A DNA stretch of 43,991 bases, taken from Bifidobacteriaceae bacterium (GTDB lineage Bacteria; Actinomycetota; Actinomycetes; Actinomycetales; WQXJ01). The notes below the pieces were generated by a model. It saw only the letters and a list, made by a program, of their open reading frames with translations. It did no database searches and was not told the origin of the DNA. Positions 1-5,682 of the stretch are shown here, piece after piece; position 1 is the stretch's first letter; the number at the start of each line of letters is the position of its first letter. The stretch lies in the NCBI GenBank assembly GCA_031268215.1, contig JAIRXP010000051.1, positions 1-43,991 of the forward strand, written 5' to 3'. The translations under genes were made by a program, and so were the position numbers.

Positions 1-2
1 TG

Positions 3-110
3 CGCGCCCTGCACCGCTCAGATGACCACCACGACAACCGCTACAACCGCATCTGGGATAGAACCACACCCCAGACAACCCAGGCCAGCACACCCCACCA
101 ACATTCCTGA
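3..110 (+). other. Possible C-terminal tail of a gene starting left of the window
   Basis: An open frame enters from the left edge and stops at TGA 108-110. It encodes about 35 residues, rich in His, Asp, Asn and Arg (RALHRSDDHHDNRYNRIWD, then a Thr/Gln-rich end). The composition would fit the end of a transposase or nuclease, but nothing diagnostic is visible. The next 110 bases up to the vapBC remnant show no convincing gene. Confidence 0.2.
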
Positions 111-221
111 CGCGCACCCGAGCTGATGCGCACTTGCAGACGTTCCGTTATGGTAGCCATGTACTCACAATGGCATGACGGTCTCGTCGAGTCGACCGAC
201 GGGGCAGGCTGTGCGAAGGCA

Positions 222-390
222 TTGTGGAGCCGATGACCGAGGTCGAACTGCGGGAATGGGGTTCGGAGTGAGGCTTCTGCTTGACACCCACGTGATCGTG
301 CGGATGGCTGCTGCGCCAACCAAGCTTTCCCGTGGAGCCAGGGAACGGTTGGCGGCGGAGGAGTTGCCGATCACGTCCGCTGCATATTCC
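222..390 (+). pseudogene. Truncated vapBC copy with an internal deletion
   Basis: This is a damaged duplicate of the intact antitoxin-toxin pair at 517-1133. It starts with the last codons of the antitoxin (PMTEVELREWGSE, stop 269-271) and runs into the toxin N-terminus (VRLLLDTHVIV) with the same overlapping GTG/TGA junction at 268-271. After residues GARERLA the sequence jumps to the equivalent of AKELPIT in the intact toxin. A 129-bp in-frame segment is therefore missing; in the intact copy its ends carry the 10-bp repeat CGGTTGGCGG (822-831 and 951-960). Homology fades after about 388, and the frame continues without PIN character to a TAG at 505-507. The missing segment holds the middle acidic residue of the PIN site, so the product cannot be an active toxin. 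Confidence 0.75.
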
Positions 391-479
391 GTCCGCCGCG
401 CCCGCACCTTGACGCTTAGCCGACCAATTCAGCGTGTCGAGAGTCTTGGCGATTTCATGCGAACTCACGCAGCGCTCCT

Positions 480-518
480 GGTCTGGTCTGCTGGTCTGGT
501 CTGCTAGTCTGGTCTGGT
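480..518 (+). repeat. Three 13-bp tandem repeats at the vapB promoter and start
   Basis: GGTCTGGTCTGCT occurs at 480-492 and 493-505, followed by a diverged third unit, AGTCTGGTCTGGT, at 506-518. The last unit runs into the GTG start codon of the antitoxin at 517. Type II toxin-antitoxin operons are usually repressed by the antitoxin or the complex binding upstream repeats, so these iterons are a good operator candidate. That role is inferred from position only. Confidence 0.7.
505..510 (+). promoter_or_regulatory. Candidate -10 box of a leaderless vapB promoter
   Basis: TAGTCT fits the actinobacterial TANNNT -10 pattern and ends 6 nt before the GTG at 517. No ribosome-binding site precedes that GTG. 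No good -35 is visible. The box lies inside the 13-bp repeats, so repressor binding there would block initiation. Confidence 0.4.
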
Positions 519-747
519 GGCGATTCAAGCAAACATCCAGGAAGCGAAGGGGTGTCTATCCCGGTTGATCGCTCGCGCTGAGGCGGGCGAACACGTGGTG
601 ATAGCTCGGGCGGGACGGCCTGTGGTGGAACTGACTCCTTTGGGTCGGCCCGATGTGCCGCAGTTCGGTTGGCTGCCCGGGCCCGTTGGCGATGGCGTCT
701 TGGAACCGATGACCGAGTCTGAACTGCGGGAATGGGGTTGGGAGTGA
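517..747 (+). CDS. vapB: Phd/YefM-family antitoxin of a VapC toxin
   Basis: A 76-residue protein with the fold signature of the prevent-host-death family: an N-terminal NIQEAKGCLSRLIARAEAG helix region followed by VVIARAGRPVVELTPLG, the DNA-binding and dimer part. The C-terminal tail, ending MTESELREWGWE, matches the toxin-neutralising segment seen in Phd-VapC pairs. It should bind and silence the PIN RNase encoded next and repress its own operon. The GTG start at 517 is chosen because the Phd fold begins immediately after it. It has no ribosome-binding site, and a TAGTCT -10 lies 6 nt upstream, so the mRNA may be leaderless. Its stop overlaps the toxin start. The family assignment is by motif and by pairing with the PIN gene. 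Confidence 0.88.
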   Translation: MAIQANIQEAKGCLSRLIARAEAGEHVVIARAGRPVVELTPLGRPDVPQFGWLPGPVGDGVLEPMTESELREWGWE

Positions 748-1133
748 GGCTTCTCCTTGACACCCATGTGATCGTGTGGATGGCTGCGGAGCCAACCAAG
801 CTTTCCGGTGCGGCCAGGGAACGGTTGGCGGATCCCGTCAACCAGCGATTTGTCTCGGCCATCAGTGTCCTTGAGATGTCCATCAAGCATCGCGTGGGCA
901 AGTTGCCCGAGGTGGCACCGCTTCTGGCCGGCCTCGATGACATGTTCGCGCGGTTGGCGGCGAAGGAGCTACCGATCACGTTCGCCGAGGCCAACCTCGC
1001 CGGGGGCCTGACGTGGGAGAACCGCGACCCCTTCGACCGCCTCCTGGCGGCCCAAGCGATTAGGCAGAGCCTGGTCTTGGTGTCCGGCGATGAGGCCTTC
1101 AGCGCGATCGCCGATGTCAACCGACTCTGGTGA
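744..1133 (+). CDS. vapC: VapC-family PIN-domain toxin RNase
   Basis: About 130 residues forming a complete PIN domain. It has the first acidic residue in LLLDTHVIVW, the second in SVLEMSIKH, and the C-terminal pair in ENRDPFDRLLAAQA, followed by a short strand around LVLVSGDEAF. PIN toxins of this family cut RNA with Mg2+ held by these acidic residues, and the upstream Phd-type protein would be the antitoxin. GTG 744 overlaps the antitoxin stop (GTGA), a typical coupled arrangement, and gives the family-like start VRLLLDTH. ATG 732 in the same frame, adding MGLG, is an alternative. All catalytic positions are present, so the pair looks functional, unlike the decayed copy to its left. The RNA target cannot be read from sequence. 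Confidence 0.9.
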   Translation: MRLLLDTHVIVWMAAEPTKLSGAARERLADPVNQRFVSAISVLEMSIKHRVGKLPEVAPLLAGLDDMFARLAAKELPITFAEANLAGGLTWENRDPFDRLLAAQAIRQSLVLVSGDEAFSAIADVNRLW

Positions 1134-1142
1134 GATATTCCG

Positions 1143-1302
1143 TCAGTCTGGGCCGTACGGGTTGAGCAACCGAAGTGGGATCCCTTCAAAGTCCTTCGTG
1201 TTGCGCTGGATTCCCAATTCGATCTCCTCAACGCCGATGGCGCTGAAAAAGGCCAAGTCCAGGTCCGTGGATCGAGCCCAAGCGATGAGTTCTGTGCTGG
1301 TG
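1143..1302 (-). pseudogene. Remnant of a second PIN toxin (FitB/VapC type) with a deleted middle
   Basis: The reverse strand encodes, up to a TGA at 1143-1145, STELIAWARSTDLDLAFFSA, then IGVEEIELGIQ, then RNTKDFEGIPLRLLNPY. The first part resembles the region after the N-terminal Asp motif of FitB-like VapC proteins, including the VEEIELGI helix with its conserved Glu. The last part is the usual C-terminus (RNxxDF...LLNPY). In an intact toxin about 60-70 residues separate them, so the middle is gone and the N-terminus with the first Asp is missing or out of frame. No antitoxin gene remains beside it. The family call is by motif. Confidence 0.55.
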
Positions 1303-1339
1303 CTCCGGGGGGTGGGTGCCGTGGGCCGCGCCCCGTCCG

Positions 1340-2041
1340 CAGCCTATACCTCCCACGCCGGGTCGGCTATCGGCGGCGCTGTCGCGGCCCTGGACGCGGC
1401 GCAGATCGCGCAACTCGCCCGCACCAGGACAGTGAAGGGCAAGAAGACCAAACAGCCATGCACATCCGATCGCGTCGCTGCTGGCAATGGAAACCGGCCC
1501 GGAGCATGATGCGTATGCACTGGCGTCTATGAGGCGGAGTTCGCGCAGGCGGCCGAAGGGGCGAGCGATTCTGTCCGCAGCGTCTTGGACGATGGCGCGA
1601 TCGCTCCCGACGAGCACCGGGAGTCTGAGTGGGTGCATTTGGATTGTTTGGTGGACCGCGGGATGGATGCTTATTTTGTGACCGATGCCGCCGGGCGTGA
1701 AGTGATGGGCCGCCCGGCGGGGCACCTGGCGTGGATGTCCGTCCATGGATACCGCTGTGCCCTGGTCAGTCCGCGCGAACACCGTCATAACCGACCTTGC
1801 GGGCGAGACTGGCTTGGACGACGAGACGCTCGCCTCGCTCGCGCCCCAGTTCGCCGACGCCGCCGCCCGCCGGGTCGGCTGGACCGTCGAACGGTTCACC
1901 GATCATCGCCTGGACGCTCTCGCGAAGCACGTCGCCCGGTTATCGCTGGCGCCGTCGCGGCTACATCCGTCTCTGTCGTTGACCGGCGGCGTTGACCATC
2001 GGTGGACCCTGCGCCTGAACACGGTCGTAGAGGCGAACTGA
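1340..2041 (+). pseudogene. Broken gene of unknown function spread over several frames
   Basis: Stretches of protein-like composition follow each other in different forward frames. They are AIGGAVAALDAAQIAQLARTR near 1370-1440, ASLLAMETGPEHDAYALASM near 1468-1530, VYEAEFAQAAEGASDSVRSV continuing to SVHGYRCALVSP near 1530-1770, and a last open stretch from about 1745 containing DLAGETGLDDETLASLAPQF to a TGA at 2039-2041. Reading on in any one frame soon gives Arg-rich shadow sequence. One ancestral gene with at least two or three frameshifts, or several fused fragments, explains this best. I do not recognise the family. The last segment (1745-2041, 98 codons from an ATG) could still be read alone but has no visible ribosome-binding site. 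Confidence 0.4.
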
Positions 2042-2098
2042 GGGACCATGCTATGGCCATCCGACCTGGGCTGGTCTGACGACCCGGGTCCACACCAA

Positions 2099-2127
2099 GG
2101 CGGGGGGGCAGCCCCCGCCGTTTCTTC
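2099..2127 (+). terminator. Rho-independent terminator-like hairpin
   Basis: GGCGGGGG (2099-2106), loop GGCAG, CCCCCGCC (2112-2119), followed by GTTTCTTC. It lies 58 bp after the last stop of the broken gene and just ahead of the ATPase promoter region, so it probably insulates the two. The T-stretch is interrupted. Confidence 0.45.
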
Positions 2128-2196
2128 ACTCCGAGGTGCGGGTGTCGCAGTCAGCGTCTTCATTGACGAAGGCGGACGGCGCTCGGCATCGGGCTC

Positions 2197-2240
2197 TTTA
2201 TAGCTTGTTATAGGTGACACCAGCTATAACAAGCTATAAA
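2197..2240. promoter_or_regulatory. Perfect 17-bp AT-rich inverted repeat, operator candidate
   Basis: The left arm TTTATAGCTTGTTATAG (2197-2213) and right arm CTATAACAAGCTATAAA (2224-2240) are exact reverse complements around a 10-nt spacer. The AT-rich arms stand out in GC-rich surroundings and sit directly over the start region of the ATPase gene. They contain -10-like boxes (TAGCTT at 2201-2206, TATAAA at 2235-2240). The position suggests an operator for a dimeric regulator, possibly the ATPase itself through its C-terminal winged helix. An RNA hairpin or an element end are alternatives. Confidence 0.6.
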
Positions 2241-2249
2241 ACCGCTGCC

Positions 2250-3482
2250 GTGGAGACCAACCCCTACCGCCCTGGTGACAGGCCCCAGGTATTCGTGGGC
2301 AGACAGGCCGAGCGGGCGAAGTTGCGCGAACGGTTGGCGCGAGTCATCGCGTACGGCGAGATGATGGGGCCGCTGACGGTGGTGACCGGTCCCAGGGGAC
2401 TGGGCAAGACTTCGCTGCTGCGGGATGTGGCCGATCAAGCGGCAAGCGACGGTTTCGTGGTGTGCTGGACGGTCGGCTTGAAACGCAAGCCGTTCCTTGA
2501 TGAGTTGTTGGGCCAAGTCGCCCGAGCCACGGCACGCACCGATTCCGTGTCTGCGCCCGCCTCGCGGCGGCACCTCGAAGAACTGGCCGTGCAGTTGACC
2601 CTCGGTCTGGACACGGTCGAGGCCACAGCCACCCCGAGCGGCCCTGGCCCGGCAGCGCTCGACCGCAGGTCAGTTGGCCAGGTCGAGAGATTCCTCGGCG
2701 AATCCGCCAGGCTGATCCGGGCTGGCGGCGGGGCGGGATTGCTGGTGATGATTGATGAGCTGCACGCGCCTCTTGAGCCGGCCAGCGACAGGGATTCCGG
2801 CCAAGACCAGGAGGCTGTGAACGATGCCGCGGTGTTGCTCAATGCCGTCCAGGACATGGCAGCCGAGAAGGAGCGCTTCCCGCTGGGCGTGATCGGCGCT
2901 GGACTTCCTCAAACCAAGACGCTGCTGACGCGGGTGGCGACCTTTGCAGAGCGGACTCGCGAGATCGCGTTGCCGAAACTCGACGGCCCCACGTCCCGCG
3001 CACTGTTGACGGAACCGGCGGGACTGTTCGGAGTGGTCTGGAGCGGTGGCGCCCTGAATTGGGCGATTCGGCAAGGCGATGGCTATCCACAGTCGCTGCA
3101 GATCATCGGGGAAGCGACCTGGGACGCGGCCAAGCCCGAGCGCGGCGGGGAGATCACGCTGGCACATGCCAAGGCCGCCGAACAAGCGGTCTGGAATGAA
3201 CTGGAGTCCATGTTCCAAGCGCGGTGGCAGGCGGCCACCAATTCGGAGAAGCAGTTCCTGAAAGCGATGGCATCACATCGAAAGGACACCGTTCCCAGGG
3301 CGGCCGTCGCCCAGACGCTGGGTCTGGCGACGACAGACCTTTCCATGGCGCGCCAGTCCTTGATCGCCAAAGGGGTGATCGAAGCCCCGCGCTATGGCGA
3401 GCTCAGGTTCACCATCCCGGGCTTCGACCGGTTTGTGTCCGCCCAAGGCGACGCGGCGAACTCTGAGGTTGGGAGACCGTAG
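2250..3482 (+). CDS. Orphan AAA/ORC-like P-loop ATPase
   Basis: About 410 residues. The N-terminus (NPYRPGDRPQVFVGRQAERAKL) is typical of stand-alone AAA_16/ORC1-like ATPases of actinobacteria. Walker A GPRGLGKTS is near residues 47-55 and Walker B LLVMIDELH near 164-172. A sensor-like LGVIGAGLPQ follows at about 235, and the C-terminal ~80 residues (RAAVAQTLGLATTDLSMARQ to GELRFTIPGFDRFV) look like a winged helix-turn-helix. Such proteins couple ATP binding to DNA binding or to an unknown partner; the biological role is not known to me. GTG 2250 is preferred because family members start with NPYRPG. GTG 2214, which adds 12 residues and lies 8 nt after TAGCTT, is possible and would be leaderless. 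The gene lies among toxin-antitoxin debris, so it may belong to a mobile or defence-related set. No partner gene is adjacent. Confidence 0.8.
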   Translation: METNPYRPGDRPQVFVGRQAERAKLRERLARVIAYGEMMGPLTVVTGPRGLGKTSLLRDVADQAASDGFVVCWTVGLKRKPFLDELLGQVARATARTDSVSAPASRRHLEELAVQLTLGLDTVEATATPSGPGPAALDRRSVGQVERFLGESARLIRAGGGAGLLVMIDELHAPLEPASDRDSGQDQEAVNDAAVLLNAVQDMAAEKERFPLGVIGAGLPQTKTLLTRVATFAERTREIALPKLDGPTSRALLTEPAGLFGVVWSGGALNWAIRQGDGYPQSLQIIGEATWDAAKPERGGEITLAHAKAAEQAVWNELESMFQARWQAATNSEKQFLKAMASHRKDTVPRAAVAQTLGLATTDLSMARQSLIAKGVIEAPRYGELRFTIPGFDRFVSAQGDAANSEVGRP

Positions 3483-3637
3483 GGGATAGGACCAAATTAG
3501 GATTACGCAGTCGAGAGCGGGGCTGTCCTTATGGCGTATTTGCAGGTCAGCGGGCCGTGAGCGGGTCAGCGCCGATTTCGTCACCGATCAGCCAGGAGCC
3601 GCGCCCCGCGACTGTTTTCCCTGAGATCCACAACACA

Positions 3638-3655
3638 GCTCCCCGAGGCGGGAGC
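3638..3655 (-). terminator. Hairpin just past the HEAT-like gene
   Basis: GCTCCC (3638-3643), loop CGAGGC, GGGAGC (3650-3655). It lies 8 bp beyond the stop of the reverse-strand gene ending at 3663, so it probably ends that transcript. On the reverse strand it is followed by TGTGTTGTGG rather than a clean T-run. The remaining bases 3483-3637 show no gene. Confidence 0.35.
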
Positions 3656-3662
3656 GTGGCGT

Positions 3663-3983
3663 TCACTGGTCAAGCTTACGAAGCCCTGCCTTCGCGGCCG
3701 CGCGGGCCTCCGGGCGGATGTCGGTTTGGGCCATTTCGGCTACGACTGTCGGATCGGTCAGGTTCTTCGTCGCGATCGTGCGTACGTCCAAGTCGCTGTC
3801 GGTTAGCGCTGTTTCGGGTAGGGGCGCCTCGCCGGTTAGGTGCCTGGCCGCCGCGATGCGGACGCTCAGGTTTACTGCGGTCTTGGCGGCATTGGCCAGT
3901 TGTGTCTGGTCGGTCAAAGCCTCGACTACCCGCAGGGCCTCGTCCGTGTCGCCGTCGCGCCAGACTTGCGTGAACGATCCCAT
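3663..3983 (-). CDS. Small HEAT-repeat-like protein of unknown function
   Basis: A 106-residue, all-helical, acidic protein without signal peptide or membrane segment. Segments such as LSVRIAAARHLTGE and LDVRTIATKNLTDPTVVAEM have the paired-helix pattern of HEAT or PBS-lyase-like repeats (hydrophobic positions with a V-R-x-x-A core), so two or three repeats are likely. These folds serve as binding scaffolds. The ATG at 3983 is preceded by GGGAG at a proper distance. It is transcribed away from the tRNA genes, alone. The repeat call is by pattern; no function can be assigned. Confidence 0.65.
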   Translation of the reverse strand: MGSFTQVWRDGDTDEALRVVEALTDQTQLANAAKTAVNLSVRIAAARHLTGEAPLPETALTDSDLDVRTIATKNLTDPTVVAEMAQTDIRPEARAAAKAGLRKLDQ

Positions 3984-4139
3984 GCTAGCTCCCTGTCTCG
4001 GTTACCGCGTCCGCGCCGCGCGGTGGGTATCCCCGCCTGCGGCCGCCAACACTGTGGGCTTTGGCCGCACTCAAACTAACAGAAGCCAGTACCGGTCAGG
4101 TCCGCGATCCCGTGGTTCGGCCGGGTACCTGAACGGGAT

Positions 4140-4168
4140 TAGCCAGGCTGGCCTTGACCGTGTAATCT
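4140..4168 (+). promoter_or_regulatory. Candidate promoter of the tRNA-Thr gene
   Basis: TAATCT (4163-4168) is a good -10 box about 10 nt before the mature tRNA 5' end at 4179. A poor -35 (TAGCCA, 4140-4145) lies 17 nt upstream of it. Position and -10 quality are the only support. Confidence 0.35.
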
Positions 4169-4178
4169 CTGTTGGGCT

Positions 4179-4254
4179 GCCCCGATAGCTCAGTCGGCAG
4201 AGCGTCTCCATGGTAAGGAGAAGGTCAAGGGTTCGATTCCCTTTCGGGGCTCCA
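4179..4254 (+). tRNA. tRNA-Thr (anticodon GGT)
   Basis: A full cloverleaf: acceptor GCCCCGA pairs with TCGGGGC, the D arm is GCTC...GAGC, the anticodon stem TCTCC/GGAGA encloses loop ATGGTAA (anticodon GGT, reads ACC and ACU), and the T arm contains GGTTCGATTCC. The 3' CCA is encoded (4252-4254). It precedes tRNA-Met and rpmG, the usual actinobacterial order. Confidence 0.96.
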
Positions 4255-4305
4255 GGTGTCGCTGGAGCGGTCCTTCGGGGCTGCGCGCGGCGCTACCGAT
4301 CACAC

Positions 4306-4379
4306 GGCGGGGTAGCTCAGACGGTTAGAGCGCACGACTCATAATCGTGAGGTCGGGGGTTCGATCCCCCCTCCCGCTA
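4306..4379 (+). tRNA. tRNA-Met (anticodon CAT), elongator type
   Basis: Acceptor GGCGGGG pairs with TCCCGCT (two G-T pairs), the anticodon stem CACGA/TCGTG encloses loop CTCATAA, and the T arm contains GGGTTCGATCCC. The stem lacks the three G-C pairs of initiator tRNA, so this is an elongator methionine tRNA. CCA is not encoded. A CAT tRNA modified for isoleucine cannot be formally excluded, but the sequence resembles the Met type found at this locus in actinobacteria. Confidence 0.93.
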
Positions 4380-4389
4380 CGTTTACGCT

Positions 4390-4408
4390 GGTCAGCTCTC
4401 CGCTGACC
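4390..4408 (+). terminator. Hairpin after tRNA-Met
   Basis: GGTCAGC (4390-4396), loop TCTCC, GCTGACC (4402-4408) forms a perfect 7-bp stem 11 nt after the tRNA. No T-run follows, so it may be a processing or weak termination structure. Confidence 0.35.
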
Positions 4409-4476
4409 GCGTGCGACACGGCCGGAGCGGGGCCGTCCAGAAGAAAAGGATTGTCTGCGAGGGTTGGATGGCTTGG

Positions 4477-4482
4477 TAGACT
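4477..4482 (+). promoter_or_regulatory. Candidate -10 box upstream of rpmG
   Basis: TAGACT fits TANNNT. A TTGTCT at 4451-4456 is 20 nt upstream, longer than usual. Use of this box would give a 5' leader of about 100 nt for rpmG. Support is weak. Confidence 0.25.
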
Positions 4483-4592
4483 CCCTGCGGCACTGATGTG
4501 GCCGAAGCGCCACGGAATACTGCGGTCCTAGCGGACGTTGACGGCATCAGACCCGTCCCGCATGGGACCCAAGGACGGAAGGATAGAGCGCA

Positions 4593-4763
4593 ATGGCCTC
4601 CAAGACAGCCGATGTTCGGCCCAAGATCACCATGGCTTGCACAGACTGCAAAGAACGCAATTACATCACCAAGAAGAACCGCCGCAACAACCCTGATCGC
4701 ATGGCCTTGCAGAAGTTCTGCCCGCGTTGCCGAAAGCACACTGAGCACCGCGAAACCCGCTGA
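4593..4763 (+). CDS. rpmG: 50S ribosomal protein L33
   Basis: A 56-residue basic protein. It begins [19 protein letters not shown] and ends [16 protein letters not shown], with two CxxC pairs (CTDC and CPRC) that bind zinc. This is the zinc-containing form of L33, a component of the large ribosomal subunit near the E site. ATG 4593 follows an AAGGACGGAAGG purine-rich stretch. It sits directly before the hadA/hadB pair, the order found in mycobacteria and streptomycetes. Confidence 0.95.
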   Translation: MASKTADVRPKITMACTDCKERNYITKKNRRNNPDRMALQKFCPRCRKHTEHRETR

Positions 4764-4771
4764 TCAGGTCA

Positions 4772-5221
4772 ATGCCGGTCAACTCATCGTTTGTCGGTCG
4801 CAGGTATCGGTCGGCAGAGCCATATCTGGTTGGGCCTGACGAATTGCGGGCCTTCGCCGCTGCGTTTGGTGCCAGCGCCCCGGCTTGCTGCGATCCCGCG
4901 GCCGCCCAGGCGTTGGGCTATGCCGGCCTGGTGGCCGCGCCGACTTACGCGGTGGTGATCGCCCAGCAGGCTGAGGCTGAATATGTCCGCGACCCTGCGT
5001 CTGGGATCGACTTCGAGCGGGTTGTCCACGGTGAGGAGTCCTTCCGTCACCACCGTCCCATTGTGGCGGGTGACCGCATCACCACTGAGCTGACGGTCGC
5101 GTCAGTCGTGGAGCGCCGGGGCATGACCACCGTTACTACCGCGGTCCAATTGTCCGATGCCGCCGGGCAGCCAGTAGCAACCGTCACCTCCACGTTGGTG
5201 GTGCGCGGGGAGGCTGGCTAA
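4772..5221 (+). CDS. hadA: MaoC-like (3R)-hydroxyacyl-ACP dehydratase subunit HadA
   Basis: 149 residues with the N-terminal hot-dog domain of the MaoC/FAS1-DH type: GRRYRSAEPYLVGPDELRAF, then GYAGLVAAPTYAVV, then HGEESFRHHRPIVAGDRIT. In mycobacteria HadA is the substrate-binding partner of HadB in the dehydratase step of fatty-acid elongation, and it lacks the catalytic Asp/His itself, as here. The gene starts 8 bp after rpmG, and its TAA shares one base with the ATG of the next gene (TAATG). Whether this organism makes long mycolate-like chains cannot be told; related pairs occur in actinobacteria without mycolic acids. Confidence 0.85.
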   Translation: MPVNSSFVGRRYRSAEPYLVGPDELRAFAAAFGASAPACCDPAAAQALGYAGLVAAPTYAVVIAQQAEAEYVRDPASGIDFERVVHGEESFRHHRPIVAGDRITTELTVASVVERRGMTTVTTAVQLSDAAGQPVATVTSTLVVRGEAG

Positions 5222-5640
5222 TGCGGGCCGCCAAAGCCCAGGTCGGGGACAGGATCGGCGCCGTCAGCTTTGTGCTCACGCGAGCTGACTTACGTCGCTA
5301 TGCCACGGCGTCCGGGGATCACAACCCGATTCACTTAGATGAGGAGGCCGCCAAGGCGGCCGGGCTGCCCGGGGTGATCGCCCACGGCATGCTGACCATG
5401 GGTCAGGTCATCTGGCCGCTGGTTGAGTGGGCCGGCGGCGATCCAGGCGCGATCCGTGAATACACCGTCAGGTTCGCCCGGCCGGTGGTTGTACCAGCGG
5501 ATGGAGGCGCTGAATTGACTGTCGAAGGTCAGGTGACGGCCGTCGCTGGCAGCAGAGTTACTGTGGCGTTAGCTGTCACGGCGTCCGGGCAAAAGGTTCT
5601 TGGCAAGGCCCAGGCGGTGATTGAACTACCCGCAGCGTAG
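5221..5640 (+). CDS. hadB: MaoC-like (3R)-hydroxyacyl-ACP dehydratase catalytic subunit HadB
   Basis: 139 residues, a single hot-dog domain carrying the R-hydratase-2 motif ATASGDHNPIHLDEEAA followed by GVIAHGMLTMG. The Asp and His of GDHNPIH are the catalytic pair that removes water from (3R)-hydroxyacyl-ACP. It pairs with the upstream subunit, with which it shares a TAATG junction, and should form an HadAB heterodimer. It is the last gene of the rpmG-hadA-hadB unit and converges with murB, whose stop is 42 bp away. Confidence 0.88.
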   Translation: MRAAKAQVGDRIGAVSFVLTRADLRRYATASGDHNPIHLDEEAAKAAGLPGVIAHGMLTMGQVIWPLVEWAGGDPGAIREYTVRFARPVVVPADGGAELTVEGQVTAVAGSRVTVALAVTASGQKVLGKAQAVIELPAA

Positions 5641-5682
5641 CGGCCTGGCGTACGTGCGGTCAGAAGGGGCTGACCCGCATGC

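Noticed and set aside
455..1231. Long reverse-strand open frame of 258 codons over vapBC
   Set aside because: It is Arg/Ser/Pro-rich, lacks a ribosome-binding site, and mirrors the real forward genes, as expected for GC-rich shadows.
2214..2249. Start of the ATPase at GTG 2214
   Set aside because: The added 12 residues are encoded by the inverted repeat and are not family-like; GTG 2250 is preferred, though 2214 is not excluded.
4306..4379. Initiator tRNA-fMet
   Set aside because: The anticodon stem lacks the three consecutive G-C pairs of initiator tRNAs, and position 1-72 is G-T rather than a C-A mismatch.
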